Shown: one piece after another, positions 6,084 to 12,791 of the stretch
Position numbering within the stretch: the stretch's first letter is position 1
How the letters are laid out: each line of letters opens with the position of its first letter
Assembly (NCBI GenBank): GCA_035501575.1
Contig: DATJVZ010000268.1
Location: 1 to 15,588 of the forward strand
DNA length: 15,588 nt
Direction of reading: 5' to 3'
From: JAFAGX01 sp035501575
GTDB lineage: Bacteria > Acidobacteriota > Terriglobia > Terriglobales > Acidobacteriaceae
The notes under the pieces: model-generated
The model's input: the letters and a program-made list of their open reading frames with translations, nothing else
What the model was told of the DNA's origin: nothing
Databases searched by the model: none
Made by a program: the position numbers and the translations under genes

Positions 6084-7655
6084 ATGTCCGAACCCACTCC
6101 GACTGATTCCAGCAATGGCAACCAAGCAGCTAGGCAGCTCGAGGTCTATGCGGTCTATGGCGCCGAGCCAGAGATTCAGGCCTACGCCATGGCGAAGTAC
6201 TCGCGTTCGGCTCTGTCCATGAAGGAGTCGCTCGAGGAGATCAGCCAGCAGAAGGCGGAAAAATTTCTCAATACCTTCTACTTCCAGTACGGACATCGTT
6301 CCATCGCGGATTTGGCTCACGTTGCCATGGCAATCGAGCGGCTCTCCATCTTGGCAGCCATCGCGGTCGTCGACCAGCAGCGCTGGGATGGGCAGGAACG
6401 CTCGACGCGCTATCAAGACTTTAAGAAAAGCGGCTACTTTACTCCTGACTTCGGCGACGACACCGAAGCTGCCGAGCTCTACCAGAGAAGCGTCAGTGAG
6501 CTGTTCCGAGAATACGAAGCGCTTTCCGAGCAAACCTTCGGCTACCTCAAGCGGATTACGCCGCAACCGACGGACATGAAGCCGGAGGCCTACGAACGCA
6601 CGTTGCGGGCTCGGGCGTTCGATGTCTCGCGTTATTTGTTGCCCCTAGCGACGAACACATCCCTGGGAGAGATTGTGAACGCCCGCACGCTCGAGAGCCA
6701 GATATCCCAGCTTTTGTCGCACACCCACAAGGAAGTGCGCGCCTTAGGGGAACTGCTCAAACGCGCGGCGGCATCGCCAGCCTACCAAGTGAGCGGAAAA
6801 CAGTTGGGGAACCTGGTCAGCGCGATCCGCGCCGTTTCGCCCGAGTTGGGCGCACGGGCAGACGAGCAACTTCTGCGCGAGATTCGGGTGGCACCTACTC
6901 TGGTGAAGTACGCCGATCCCAATCCCTACCAGATCGAGACTCGCCGCGAGCTGCGGCAGTACGCGCAGCAGCTGATGGGAGATGCGCCCGTCGACCCGGT
7001 GCCCTTGGTCGATCTGCTCGAGGAAGAACCGCTCGAAATTGAGCTGGCTACGACTCTGATTTACGAGCACAGCCATTATTCCTATCGCCAGATTCGGCGC
7101 GTGATCGAGGAAAAGGGGGAGCAGGCCCGCCGCGAGATCATTGATCTTGGGCTTCACCACCGTGGCCCGCACGATGAAATACAGCGCCCTTTCTGCGCGG
7201 GACAACCATTCCGCTTCGACATTCTGATGGATGTCGGAGGGTTCCGCGATATGCACCGCCATCGGCGGTGCATTCAGATCCTGCAGGATTTCACCACCGA
7301 GCACGGCTATGACACTCCGGAAGAGATAAACGCTGCCGGACTAGCCGAGAACTACCGGGCGGTCATGCAGCGTGCCGCCGCCGCCGTCGAGGGCTTACGC
7401 CGGACTCAAGGCAGGGAAGCCGGGGAAAACGCTCAGTACGCCATTCCTCTGGCATTCCGGAAACGAACTCTTTTCAAGATGGATTTTGCAGAGGTTGTCT
7501 ACATCGCCGAACTAAGAACCGGTCCGGCCGGTAACCAGTCGTATCGCAACGTGGCGTACGCTATGTTCGAGGCGGTCGGGAAAAAATATCCCGTGCTCGC
7601 GAAATACTTTCGCGTGCATGACGTGCGTCAGCCCGTAGATTTGTTAAGGCGCTAG
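6084..7655 (+). CDS. thyX: Tandem ThyX-type (FAD-dependent thymidylate synthase-like) protein
   Basis: A 523-residue protein, roughly twice the usual ThyX length (about 220-270), apparently made of two ThyX-like units. Unit 1 (about 15-230) has YGHRSI (69-74), ER (85-86), QERSTRY (104-110) and the helical stretch ARAFDVSRYLLPLATNTSLG. Unit 2 (about 310-520) has YEHSHYSYRQIRR, HHRGPHDEIQRP, FRDMHRHRR with R392-H393-R394, and PLAFRKRTLFKMDFAEVVYIAEL. ThyX makes dTMP from dUMP with FAD, NADPH and methylenetetrahydrofolate. The signature RHR-x7-S is split: unit 1 keeps the Ser-x-Arg-Tyr end but has DQQ in place of RHR, and unit 2 keeps RHR but has Asp at the serine position. Whether it is an active synthase is therefore unproven. 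The ATG at 6084 has GAGG six bases upstream. It converges on purM. Confidence 0.82.
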   Translation: MSEPTPTDSSNGNQAARQLEVYAVYGAEPEIQAYAMAKYSRSALSMKESLEEISQQKAEKFLNTFYFQYGHRSIADLAHVAMAIERLSILAAIAVVDQQRWDGQERSTRYQDFKKSGYFTPDFGDDTEAAELYQRSVSELFREYEALSEQTFGYLKRITPQPTDMKPEAYERTLRARAFDVSRYLLPLATNTSLGEIVNARTLESQISQLLSHTHKEVRALGELLKRAAASPAYQVSGKQLGNLVSAIRAVSPELGARADEQLLREIRVAPTLVKYADPNPYQIETRRELRQYAQQLMGDAPVDPVPLVDLLEEEPLEIELATTLIYEHSHYSYRQIRRVIEEKGEQARREIIDLGLHHRGPHDEIQRPFCAGQPFRFDILMDVGGFRDMHRHRRCIQILQDFTTEHGYDTPEEINAAGLAENYRAVMQRAAAAVEGLRRTQGREAGENAQYAIPLAFRKRTLFKMDFAEVVYIAELRTGPAGNQSYRNVAYAMFEAVGKKYPVLAKYFRVHDVRQPVDLLRR

Positions 7656-7716
7656 GATTACGAAGAGAGGCGGCCGATACCGAGAGGACGACGCAACGAT
7701 CTTCTTTTGCTATTGG

Positions 7717-8769
7717 TCACGTATACAGGACTTTCCGATCCCCCTTCACAATCCGGCCGACGGTGTAGAACTTTTCTCCGGCCCGCTCCAACACGGTTTG
7801 CGCCTTCTTGAACTTTTTTGCCGGCACCACCAGCAGCATGCCCAGTCCCATGTTAAAGGTCCGCAACATCTCCTCTTGCGGGACATTCCCCAGCTTCTGC
7901 AGGTGTTCAAAGATAGGCAAGACCGGCCAGGAGGCGAGATCGATAACTGCCGCAACTCCCCGAGGCAAAACCCGGGGGAGATTCTCCGTAATCCCGCCGC
8001 CGGTAACATGCGCCATCGCCGATACACATTCCCCCGCCAGCAGCTTCTTGATGATGGGCCAGTAGCTCCGGTGGGGTTGCATGAGTTCGTTGCCGGCCTT
8101 GCCCTTGAGCTGGTTGACATACGTCTCCGGAGTGTAGCCGGCGACTTCAAAAAACAGCTTGCGGGCAAGTGAGTAGCCATTGGTGTGCAGTCCGGTGGAG
8201 GGCAGGCCGAGGATCACGTCTCCCACCTCCACGGCCTTGCCGGTAATCAGGCGCTCCCGCTCCACGATGCCCACGATGAAGCCGGCCAGGTCGTATTCGC
8301 CCTCGGGGTAGAAGCCGGGCATTTCCGCTGTTTCCCCGCCGATCAGGGCGCATCCGTTATGTTTGCAGGCTTCGGCCAAGCCTTCGACAATCTTCTCGGC
8401 CACTTCGGGCTGAAGTTTGCCGGTCGCCAGATAGTCCATGAAGAACAATGGCTGGGCGCCCTGCACGGCAATATCGTTCACGCAATGGTTGACTAGGTCG
8501 GCGCCGACCGTGTGATACACCTTCATCTCGAAAGCGACTTTGAGTTTGGTTCCGACACCATCGACGCTAGAGACCAAGAGCGGGTCCAGATATTTCTGTT
8601 TATCGATCGCGAACACGCTGCCAAAGCTGCCAATTTCGCTCAGCACGTTCTTGGTAAAGGTTTTGTGGGCTAAGTACTTGATGCGCTTCTTGGTACGGTT
8701 GGCACGGTCAATGTCCACACCAGCATCCGCATAAGTAATGACCGTGCTCTCGGCGGGATTCTCAGCCAC
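7717..8769 (-). CDS. purM: Phosphoribosylformylglycinamidine cyclo-ligase (AIR synthetase)
   Basis: A 350-residue PurM of normal length. It closes the imidazole ring of FGAM with ATP to give AIR, the fifth step of de novo purine synthesis, in the cytoplasm. Visible motifs include YADAGVDID near the N-terminus, the ATP/phosphate-binding SSVDGVGTKLK (DGVGTKLK 70-77), GGETAEMPG (144-152), HTNGY (195-199), HVTGGG (254-259) and FNMGLGM (305-311). No ATG is available at the N-terminus. The frame can begin at the TTG at 8772 or the adjacent GTG at 8769; I chose GTG because a weak GGA site is then about eight bases upstream. It stands alone, converging on thyX (61-base gap) and diverging from the SppA gene. 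Confidence 0.95.
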   Translation of the reverse strand: MAENPAESTVITYADAGVDIDRANRTKKRIKYLAHKTFTKNVLSEIGSFGSVFAIDKQKYLDPLLVSSVDGVGTKLKVAFEMKVYHTVGADLVNHCVNDIAVQGAQPLFFMDYLATGKLQPEVAEKIVEGLAEACKHNGCALIGGETAEMPGFYPEGEYDLAGFIVGIVERERLITGKAVEVGDVILGLPSTGLHTNGYSLARKLFFEVAGYTPETYVNQLKGKAGNELMQPHRSYWPIIKKLLAGECVSAMAHVTGGGITENLPRVLPRGVAAVIDLASWPVLPIFEHLQKLGNVPQEEMLRTFNMGLGMLLVVPAKKFKKAQTVLERAGEKFYTVGRIVKGDRKVLYT

Positions 8770-8836
8770 CAAACGGTTCCATCTGCCTGCGGGGATTTGG
8801 CGTCTTAGGAGAGATTCGAGCTCTCAATGCCGGCTC

Positions 8837-8845
8837 ATTTTAGCA
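8837..8845 (-). promoter_or_regulatory. Extended -10 promoter element of purM
   Basis: On the minus strand TGCTAAAAT (TGn plus a TAAAAT hexamer) lies about 70 bases before the purM start. The -35 region is poor, which is common with extended -10 promoters. Leader length would be about 60 bases. I saw no convincing purine operator or riboswitch in it. Confidence 0.4.
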
Positions 8846-8960
8846 CGAATCGGTTACTCTCTAACGCGACCCTACCAACCGGTAGTGCCTCGGCTTTCGA
8901 TCAGGACAAGCCCGCGGCGAGTATAGGGCGAGAATACGGCTTGTAACTCTCCTCCGGTGC

Positions 8961-8966
8961 TACACT
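8961..8966 (+). promoter_or_regulatory. -10-like element directly upstream of the sppA-type gene
   Basis: TACACT ends only ten bases before the ATG at 8977, and no ribosome binding site precedes that ATG. If used, transcription would start within about four bases of the start codon, giving a leaderless or nearly leaderless message. A -35-like TTGTAA (8941-8946) is only 14 bases upstream, shorter than normal spacing. Confidence 0.3.
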
Positions 8967-8976
8967 ACCTAGCTAT

Positions 8977-9891
8977 ATGGCGGAAAAAGGTCGCTCGCGC
9001 ACGCTGCTTTGGGTGCTCATCGGCGGCGGAGCATTTTTTCTCTTTGTGCTGGCTGTCTTCACCCTGGTTTATCTCACCTTGCACGCGGGCGGCTCCCAGG
9101 CTTCCTTGGCCGGTTTCGGAGACAAGATCGGAGTCGTCGACCTCGAGGGGGTCATTCTCGATCCCAAGATTGTGGTTCAGCAACTCAAGAAATTTGGCGA
9201 CGATGATTCCGTCAAAGCCATCATCCTGCACGTCAACTCGCCCGGCGGCGGCGTGGCGGCGTCAGAAGAGATCTACCGCCAAGTCAAGCGGTTGCGCGAC
9301 GAGAAACACCGGCGTATCGTGGCTTCGATTGAGACCGTGGGGGCAAGCGGAGCCTACTACGTTTCTTCGGCCACCAACAAGATCTATGCCGACAATGGCA
9401 GCATCGTGGGATCCATCGGTGTTATCGCCGAGTGGGTGAACTATGGTGAGCTGATGCGCTGGGCTAAGCTGAAGCCCGAGATACTCAAGGTCGGAGAATT
9501 CAAAGACACCGGAGACCCGAGCCGCGATTTGACCCCTGCCGAACGCGCCTACATGCAGTCGCTTATCGATAACATGTACGGCCAGTTTGTCGAGGCCGTG
9601 GCCGATGGTCGCCACGCTAAGAAAGAAGAAATCCGGGCGATCGCTGACGGCCGAGTATGGACCGGCAAAGAGGCCCTTCCGCTGCACCTGATCGACCAGG
9701 TAGCGGATTTTCAGGCTGCGGTCGAGGATACGGCCAAGTCGGTTGGCATTCGGGGCGAACCCAACTTAGTGCACCCCGAAAAGAGCCGCGAGACCCTTCT
9801 CGACCTCCTCTTTGGCGATCTTTCCCAGTGGCTGCCCACGCGGGAGAAGTTACTCGAGCACCATATCGGTTTTTATTATCTCTGGCAGTGA
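8977..9891 (+). CDS. sppA: Signal peptide peptidase SppA-type membrane serine protease (S49)
   Basis: A 304-residue S49 peptidase, the single-domain form (the E. coli enzyme is a tandem form of about 618 residues). One N-terminal transmembrane segment (about residues 9-35) should anchor it in the inner membrane with the catalytic domain outside. S49 residues are visible: HVNSPGGGVAASEEIY (85-100), the nucleophile S124 in VGASGAYYVSS, and the general base K176 in VGEFKDTGD. The region RVWTGKEALPLHLIDQVADF (226-245) is also typical. It degrades signal peptides left in the membrane after secretion. The ATG at 8977 lacks a Shine-Dalgarno site. It is divergent from purM, and the HU-type gene follows 157 bases later on the same strand. 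Confidence 0.92.
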   Translation: MAEKGRSRTLLWVLIGGGAFFLFVLAVFTLVYLTLHAGGSQASLAGFGDKIGVVDLEGVILDPKIVVQQLKKFGDDDSVKAIILHVNSPGGGVAASEEIYRQVKRLRDEKHRRIVASIETVGASGAYYVSSATNKIYADNGSIVGSIGVIAEWVNYGELMRWAKLKPEILKVGEFKDTGDPSRDLTPAERAYMQSLIDNMYGQFVEAVADGRHAKKEEIRAIADGRVWTGKEALPLHLIDQVADFQAAVEDTAKSVGIRGEPNLVHPEKSRETLLDLLFGDLSQWLPTREKLLEHHIGFYYLWQ

Positions 9892-10048
9892 TTGGGCGGA
9901 GTCTCGGGCATGGCAAAGGAACATAAATTCCCCCTTGCGCAGAACCCCTGAAATTTGAGAAGGTTATGAAGGTCCTGGGTGGCACGGGAGCCAGATCTTA
10001 GATAGCCACGTTGTTCAATCTATTGCGACAGAGCGAGAGGGCGTGGGT

Positions 10049-10378
10049 ATGACGAAGGCGGACTTGATCGACGAGGTCTCCCGGCTGGCGGAGCTCACAC
10101 GAAAAGACAGCGAAGTCATCGTGGAGACGATTTTCGACAGCATCGTGCGTTCCCTGCGAGTAGGCGACAAAATCGAGATTCGCGGTTTTGGCAGCTTCCG
10201 CACCCGTCAGCGCAAGCCTCGCGTGGGACGCAACCCGAAGACCGGTGATCGGGTGGAGGTTCCCGCCAAGAAGATCCCGTTCTTCAAGCCCAGTAAAGAG
10301 CTGAAGGACTTGGTAAACACCGGATATAGTGAAGCCGCGCCCGCGGCGCCGACAGCACCCGCCGCGCCGGCGCAGTAA
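10049..10378 (+). CDS. HU/IHF-family DNA-binding protein with Ala/Pro tail
   Basis: A 109-residue nucleoid protein of the HU/IHF family. MTKADLIDEVSRLAELTRKD starts the helical dimerisation part. GFGSFRTRQRKPRVGRNPKTG (46-66) is the family signature, with P63 in the beta-arm as the expected DNA-intercalating residue. IPFFKPSKELKDLVN (76-90) completes the domain. It binds and bends DNA as a dimer. Residues about 94-109 are an extra Ala/Pro-rich tail (SEAAPAAPTAPAAPAQ) that basic HU proteins lack. I chose the ATG at 10049, which has AGAGGG seven bases upstream; a GTG six bases earlier would overlap that spacing. HU and the IHF subunits cannot be told apart from sequence alone here, so I give no symbol. 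Confidence 0.92.
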   Translation: MTKADLIDEVSRLAELTRKDSEVIVETIFDSIVRSLRVGDKIEIRGFGSFRTRQRKPRVGRNPKTGDRVEVPAKKIPFFKPSKELKDLVNTGYSEAAPAAPTAPAAPAQ

Positions 10379-10400
10379 GCCGAGACTTTCCCACGATCCC

Positions 10401-10415
10401 GCCGTCGTCGACGGC
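10401..10415 (+). terminator. Small hairpin after the HU-type gene, weak terminator candidate
   Basis: GCCGTC-GTC-GACGGC forms a perfect 6-bp stem with a three-base loop, 22 bases after the stop codon. No T-run follows, so it is at best a weak or factor-dependent terminator. Confidence 0.25.
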
Positions 10416-10538
10416 ATCGCGCACGCCGTATTTGTGCTCGGATACTCCACACATTCATTCGTCCCTTGCGCCCCGCTCTCGAAGGCCAATGGCGCTTTAG
10501 CTCAGGATAGATTCGAGCGATGGGATTAGAATCGTACT

Positions 10539-10796
10539 ATGTTTGCTCGGAGAATCCGCGTGGAGTACGAGGAGAATGGGACAAAGCACTCCTGCCCTTT
10601 GAAGTGGCTGGACAGCTTCTCGATGCGCAACTTCACGAATGCCAGCGTTTTTGATGATACCTTGCCGTTGGGCGACGGCCTGATGGAGATCGGCTCCAAG
10701 GTGCCTCTGGGAGAGCTGAAGGACGCCATGGAAGATTGGTTTCGCCGAAAGAGTTATTTGCCAAAGGATGCCAGTTTGCTGGTCCAAGAAGGCTGA
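10539..10796 (+). CDS. Unrecognised 85-residue protein
   Basis: A small soluble-looking protein (starts MFARRIRVEYEENGTKHSCP) that I do not recognise. It has no signal peptide, membrane helix or metal motif. It has one cysteine, a basic N-terminus, and a helical stretch VPLGELKDAMEDWFRRKSYL toward the C-terminus. The frame is clean, ends in TGA and has codon usage like its neighbours, which supports a real gene. The ATG at 10539 has no ribosome site. A TAGAAT hexamer (10527-10532) would place transcription start almost on the ATG. It lies between the HU-type gene and the SAM hydrolase gene on the same strand, but wide gaps (160 and 98 bases) give no operon link. Confidence 0.55.
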   Translation: MFARRIRVEYEENGTKHSCPLKWLDSFSMRNFTNASVFDDTLPLGDGLMEIGSKVPLGELKDAMEDWFRRKSYLPKDASLLVQEG

Positions 10797-10859
10797 CGCA
10801 GTTGCTGAACGGTTGACCTTGGTGCCGAAGCTCGGATCCCCACTCCTCCATTCGACATA

Positions 10860-10865
10860 TATAAT
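10860..10865 (+). promoter_or_regulatory. Consensus -10 element upstream of the SAM hydrolase gene
   Basis: TATAAT, 29 bases before the ATG at 10895, within the AT-rich run ACATATATAATTC. No good -35 hexamer is found at 16-18 bases. Transcription would start near 10872, leaving a leader of about 23 bases. Confidence 0.4.
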
Positions 10866-10894
10866 TCTCATCGCCCGACCCAACGCCGATAACC

Positions 10895-11821
10895 ATGCGA
10901 AGATCTGCCTTTAATCACAGCCGAAGCTTGTTAAAAATCCTTGTGCTGGCCTGTTTGGTTTCTTTCGCTCGAATCCAAGCAGTCGCGGACGCAGAGATTC
11001 GTTCGCAGCCCACCATCGTCTTCATGACTGATTTCGGCGTGCTCGACGACTCTATCGCCATCTGCAAAGGAGTCATGTACTCCATTGCCCCCGAGGTGCG
11101 CATCGTCGATCTCACCCACCAGGTCACGCCGTTCTCCATTCTGGATGGGGCGAGATTTCTTTACGGTGCCGCGCCGTATTATCCGGCGGGCGCGGTTTTT
11201 GTGGTCGTCATTGATCCCGGGGTCGGCAGTACGCGCAAGGCCATCGTAGTGAAATCAAAACGTGGCCAGTTTTTCGTCCTTCCCGATAACGGTCTGATGA
11301 CTCTGCTGCAAGATCGAGACGGGCTGGAAGCGGCCCGCGAAATCACCAACCCGGCTTGGATGATCGGCACCCGCTTGTCCTCCACGTTTCACGGACGTGA
11401 CATTTTTTCGCCCGTGGGCGCTCACCTCGCGCGGGGCGAAGATTGGTCCCAGGTCGGTCCCGAACTCGATGTGAACAAACTGGTTCGGTTGAACTTGACA
11501 CCGGCTCACCTCGATGGTCGCGGCCTCACCGGGGAAGTGATTGCGACCGACGGCCCGTTCGGCAATCTGGTGACCAATGTGAGCGGAGATGACTTCTTGA
11601 AATTGGGGTACGCACGCGGACAGACCGTACCCGTGAAGCTGGGCAACCAGACAATGGAGCTTCCCTTCGTGAGGACGTTCAGCGACGTGGCCCTCAAGGA
11701 GCCGCTGCTATACCTGGATTCTCGCGGACGACTCGGGATTGCCGCGAACCAGGGGAGCTTTGCCGCAATCTACGGCATTCAACCGCCGCAGCCGATCTTT
11801 ATCCCCAGCCCCGGAAAGTGA
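10895..11821 (+). CDS. Exported SAM hydrolase / SAM hydroxide adenosyltransferase (DUF62, chlorinase/fluorinase superfamily)
   Basis: A 308-residue protein of the SAM-dependent fluorinase/chlorinase superfamily. Family marks are IVFMTDFGVLDDS (41-53), YYPAGAVFVVVIDPGVGSTR (95-114), VLPDNGLMTLL (128-138), SSTFHGRDIFSPVGAHLARG (162-181) and NLVTNV (224-229). The Asp-Arg-His triad of the hydroxide adenosyltransferases can be placed at D107, R114 and H166, which favours hydrolysis of SAM to adenosine and methionine over halogenation. The N-terminus (MRRSAFNHSRSLLKILVLAC, then LVSFARIQAVADA) looks like a signal peptide with an AVA cleavage site after residue 31. Export is unusual because SAM is a cytosolic cofactor. 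Cytosolic members of the family usually begin near IVFMTDFG, so these about 38 residues are extra. It converges on the purine nucleoside phosphorylase gene. Confidence 0.85.
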   Translation: MRRSAFNHSRSLLKILVLACLVSFARIQAVADAEIRSQPTIVFMTDFGVLDDSIAICKGVMYSIAPEVRIVDLTHQVTPFSILDGARFLYGAAPYYPAGAVFVVVIDPGVGSTRKAIVVKSKRGQFFVLPDNGLMTLLQDRDGLEAAREITNPAWMIGTRLSSTFHGRDIFSPVGAHLARGEDWSQVGPELDVNKLVRLNLTPAHLDGRGLTGEVIATDGPFGNLVTNVSGDDFLKLGYARGQTVPVKLGNQTMELPFVRTFSDVALKEPLLYLDSRGRLGIAANQGSFAAIYGIQPPQPIFIPSPGK

Positions 11822-11846
11822 CTCACAACGGGCCTCGCCCCACCCG

Positions 11847-11879
11847 GAGCCGGGACCAATGATGTTGCCGTCCGGGCTC
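11847..11879. terminator. Hairpin between convergent genes (possible two-way terminator)
   Basis: Arms 11847-11856 (GAGCCGGGAC) and 11870-11879 (GTCCGGGCTC) pair at 9 of 10 positions around a 13-base loop. It fills the gap between the SAM hydrolase stop (11821) and the stop of the phosphorylase (11878). There is no T-run on either side, so intrinsic termination is uncertain. Confidence 0.35.
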
Positions 11880-12732
11880 AACGCGTTATCTCTGTGGCGG
11901 CAATGTCTTCGTCGATCTTGGGCAACACCGCCTCGACGAGCGCCACAAAGTCTGCCTGCACTCGGGCAGTCGTCTCGAGTACCTCTTCGTGATTAAGCGG
12001 CTTGTCGAGAATTCCGGCCGCCATGTTGGTCACACAGGAAATTGCCAGGACTTTGATGCCCATATGGCGAGCGGCAATGACTTCCGGGATGGTGGACATA
12101 CCGACCAGGTCGGCGCCGATGGTTCGCAAGTAGCGAATCTCCGCTGGGGTTTCATAACTCGGGCCCAACAGGCCGGCGTAGACACCTTCATAAATAGCTT
12201 GGCCGCGCAGGCGTCCGGCGGCGAGCGCCACCAGGCGATAGGGCTTGAAATACGCCCGCGTCATGTCAGGAAAACGCGGTCCGAAGCGTTCGTCATTTGG
12301 CCCCACCAAGGGATTCTGTCCCTGCAGGTTGATGTGGTCGGTGATGACCACCAGCGCGCCCTGCTGATAGGCCAGATTGATGCCACCGGCGGCATTGGTG
12401 AGGATCAGAGCCCGAACCCCCATGCGGCCCAGAACCCGCGTGGGGAAGGCCACCTCGGCTGCCGAATAACCCTCGTAAAGGTGCACCCGGCCTTGCATCG
12501 CCACCACCGAGATGTCTCCGGCTTTGCCCACGACCATCTGCCCTGCGTGACCTACCGCGGTAGAGCGGGGGAAGGACGGGATCTGAGCGTAAGGGATGCG
12601 GACAGATTCACTGAGTTGGTCAGCAAGAGCGCCGAGGCCCGAGCCCAGCACCAAACCAATCTGCGGCCTCAGCGCGGTCTGGGATGACAGAAACGCGGCG
12701 GCGGAGTCAGCCAGCTTGAAGCTGTCGGTCAT
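11878..12732 (-). CDS. Purine nucleoside phosphorylase (trimeric class)
   Basis: A 284-residue PNP of the trimeric PunA/human type. It splits inosine or guanosine with phosphate into base plus ribose-1-phosphate. Motifs: IGLVLGSGLGALAD (25-38), GHAGQ with H62, AMQGRVHLYEGY (78-89), LTNAAGGIN (111-119), ITDHINLQGQNPLVGPND (130-147), the base-site E182 in YEGVYAGLLGPSYET, GMSTIPE (211-217) and N236 in CVTNMAAG. The Glu and Asn pair is typical of 6-oxopurine specificity. The ATG at 12732 puts the LGSG loop where it lies in homologues, but its ribosome site is distant. An in-frame GTG at 12744 has GAGGAG immediately upstream and is a real alternative adding four residues. No signal peptide, so cytoplasmic. 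It follows the adenosine deaminase gene by about 50 bases, which suggests a purine salvage operon. Confidence 0.93.
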   Translation of the reverse strand: MTDSFKLADSAAAFLSSQTALRPQIGLVLGSGLGALADQLSESVRIPYAQIPSFPRSTAVGHAGQMVVGKAGDISVVAMQGRVHLYEGYSAAEVAFPTRVLGRMGVRALILTNAAGGINLAYQQGALVVITDHINLQGQNPLVGPNDERFGPRFPDMTRAYFKPYRLVALAAGRLRGQAIYEGVYAGLLGPSYETPAEIRYLRTIGADLVGMSTIPEVIAARHMGIKVLAISCVTNMAAGILDKPLNHEEVLETTARVQADFVALVEAVLPKIDEDIAATEITR

Positions 12733-12791
12733 GGTCGGTGACACGTTCTCCTCGTCTGAACACGGCCGGGAGCGGCTCGCCATCAAACAGG

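Noticed and set aside
9980..9999. Sigma-54-like TGGCACG upstream of the HU-type gene
   Set aside because: The required GC element at the correct spacing is missing.
10491..10517. tRNA-like start (GGCGCTTTAGCTCAG, with a possible D-arm GCTC...GAGC)
   Set aside because: No anticodon stem-loop, no T-arm (GGTTCGAATCC-type) and no matching acceptor 3' strand follow, so it is not a tRNA gene.
11989..12687. 232-residue open frame on the plus strand
   Set aside because: It lies wholly antisense to the purine nucleoside phosphorylase, has no recognisable motif and is explained by GC-rich codon bias.
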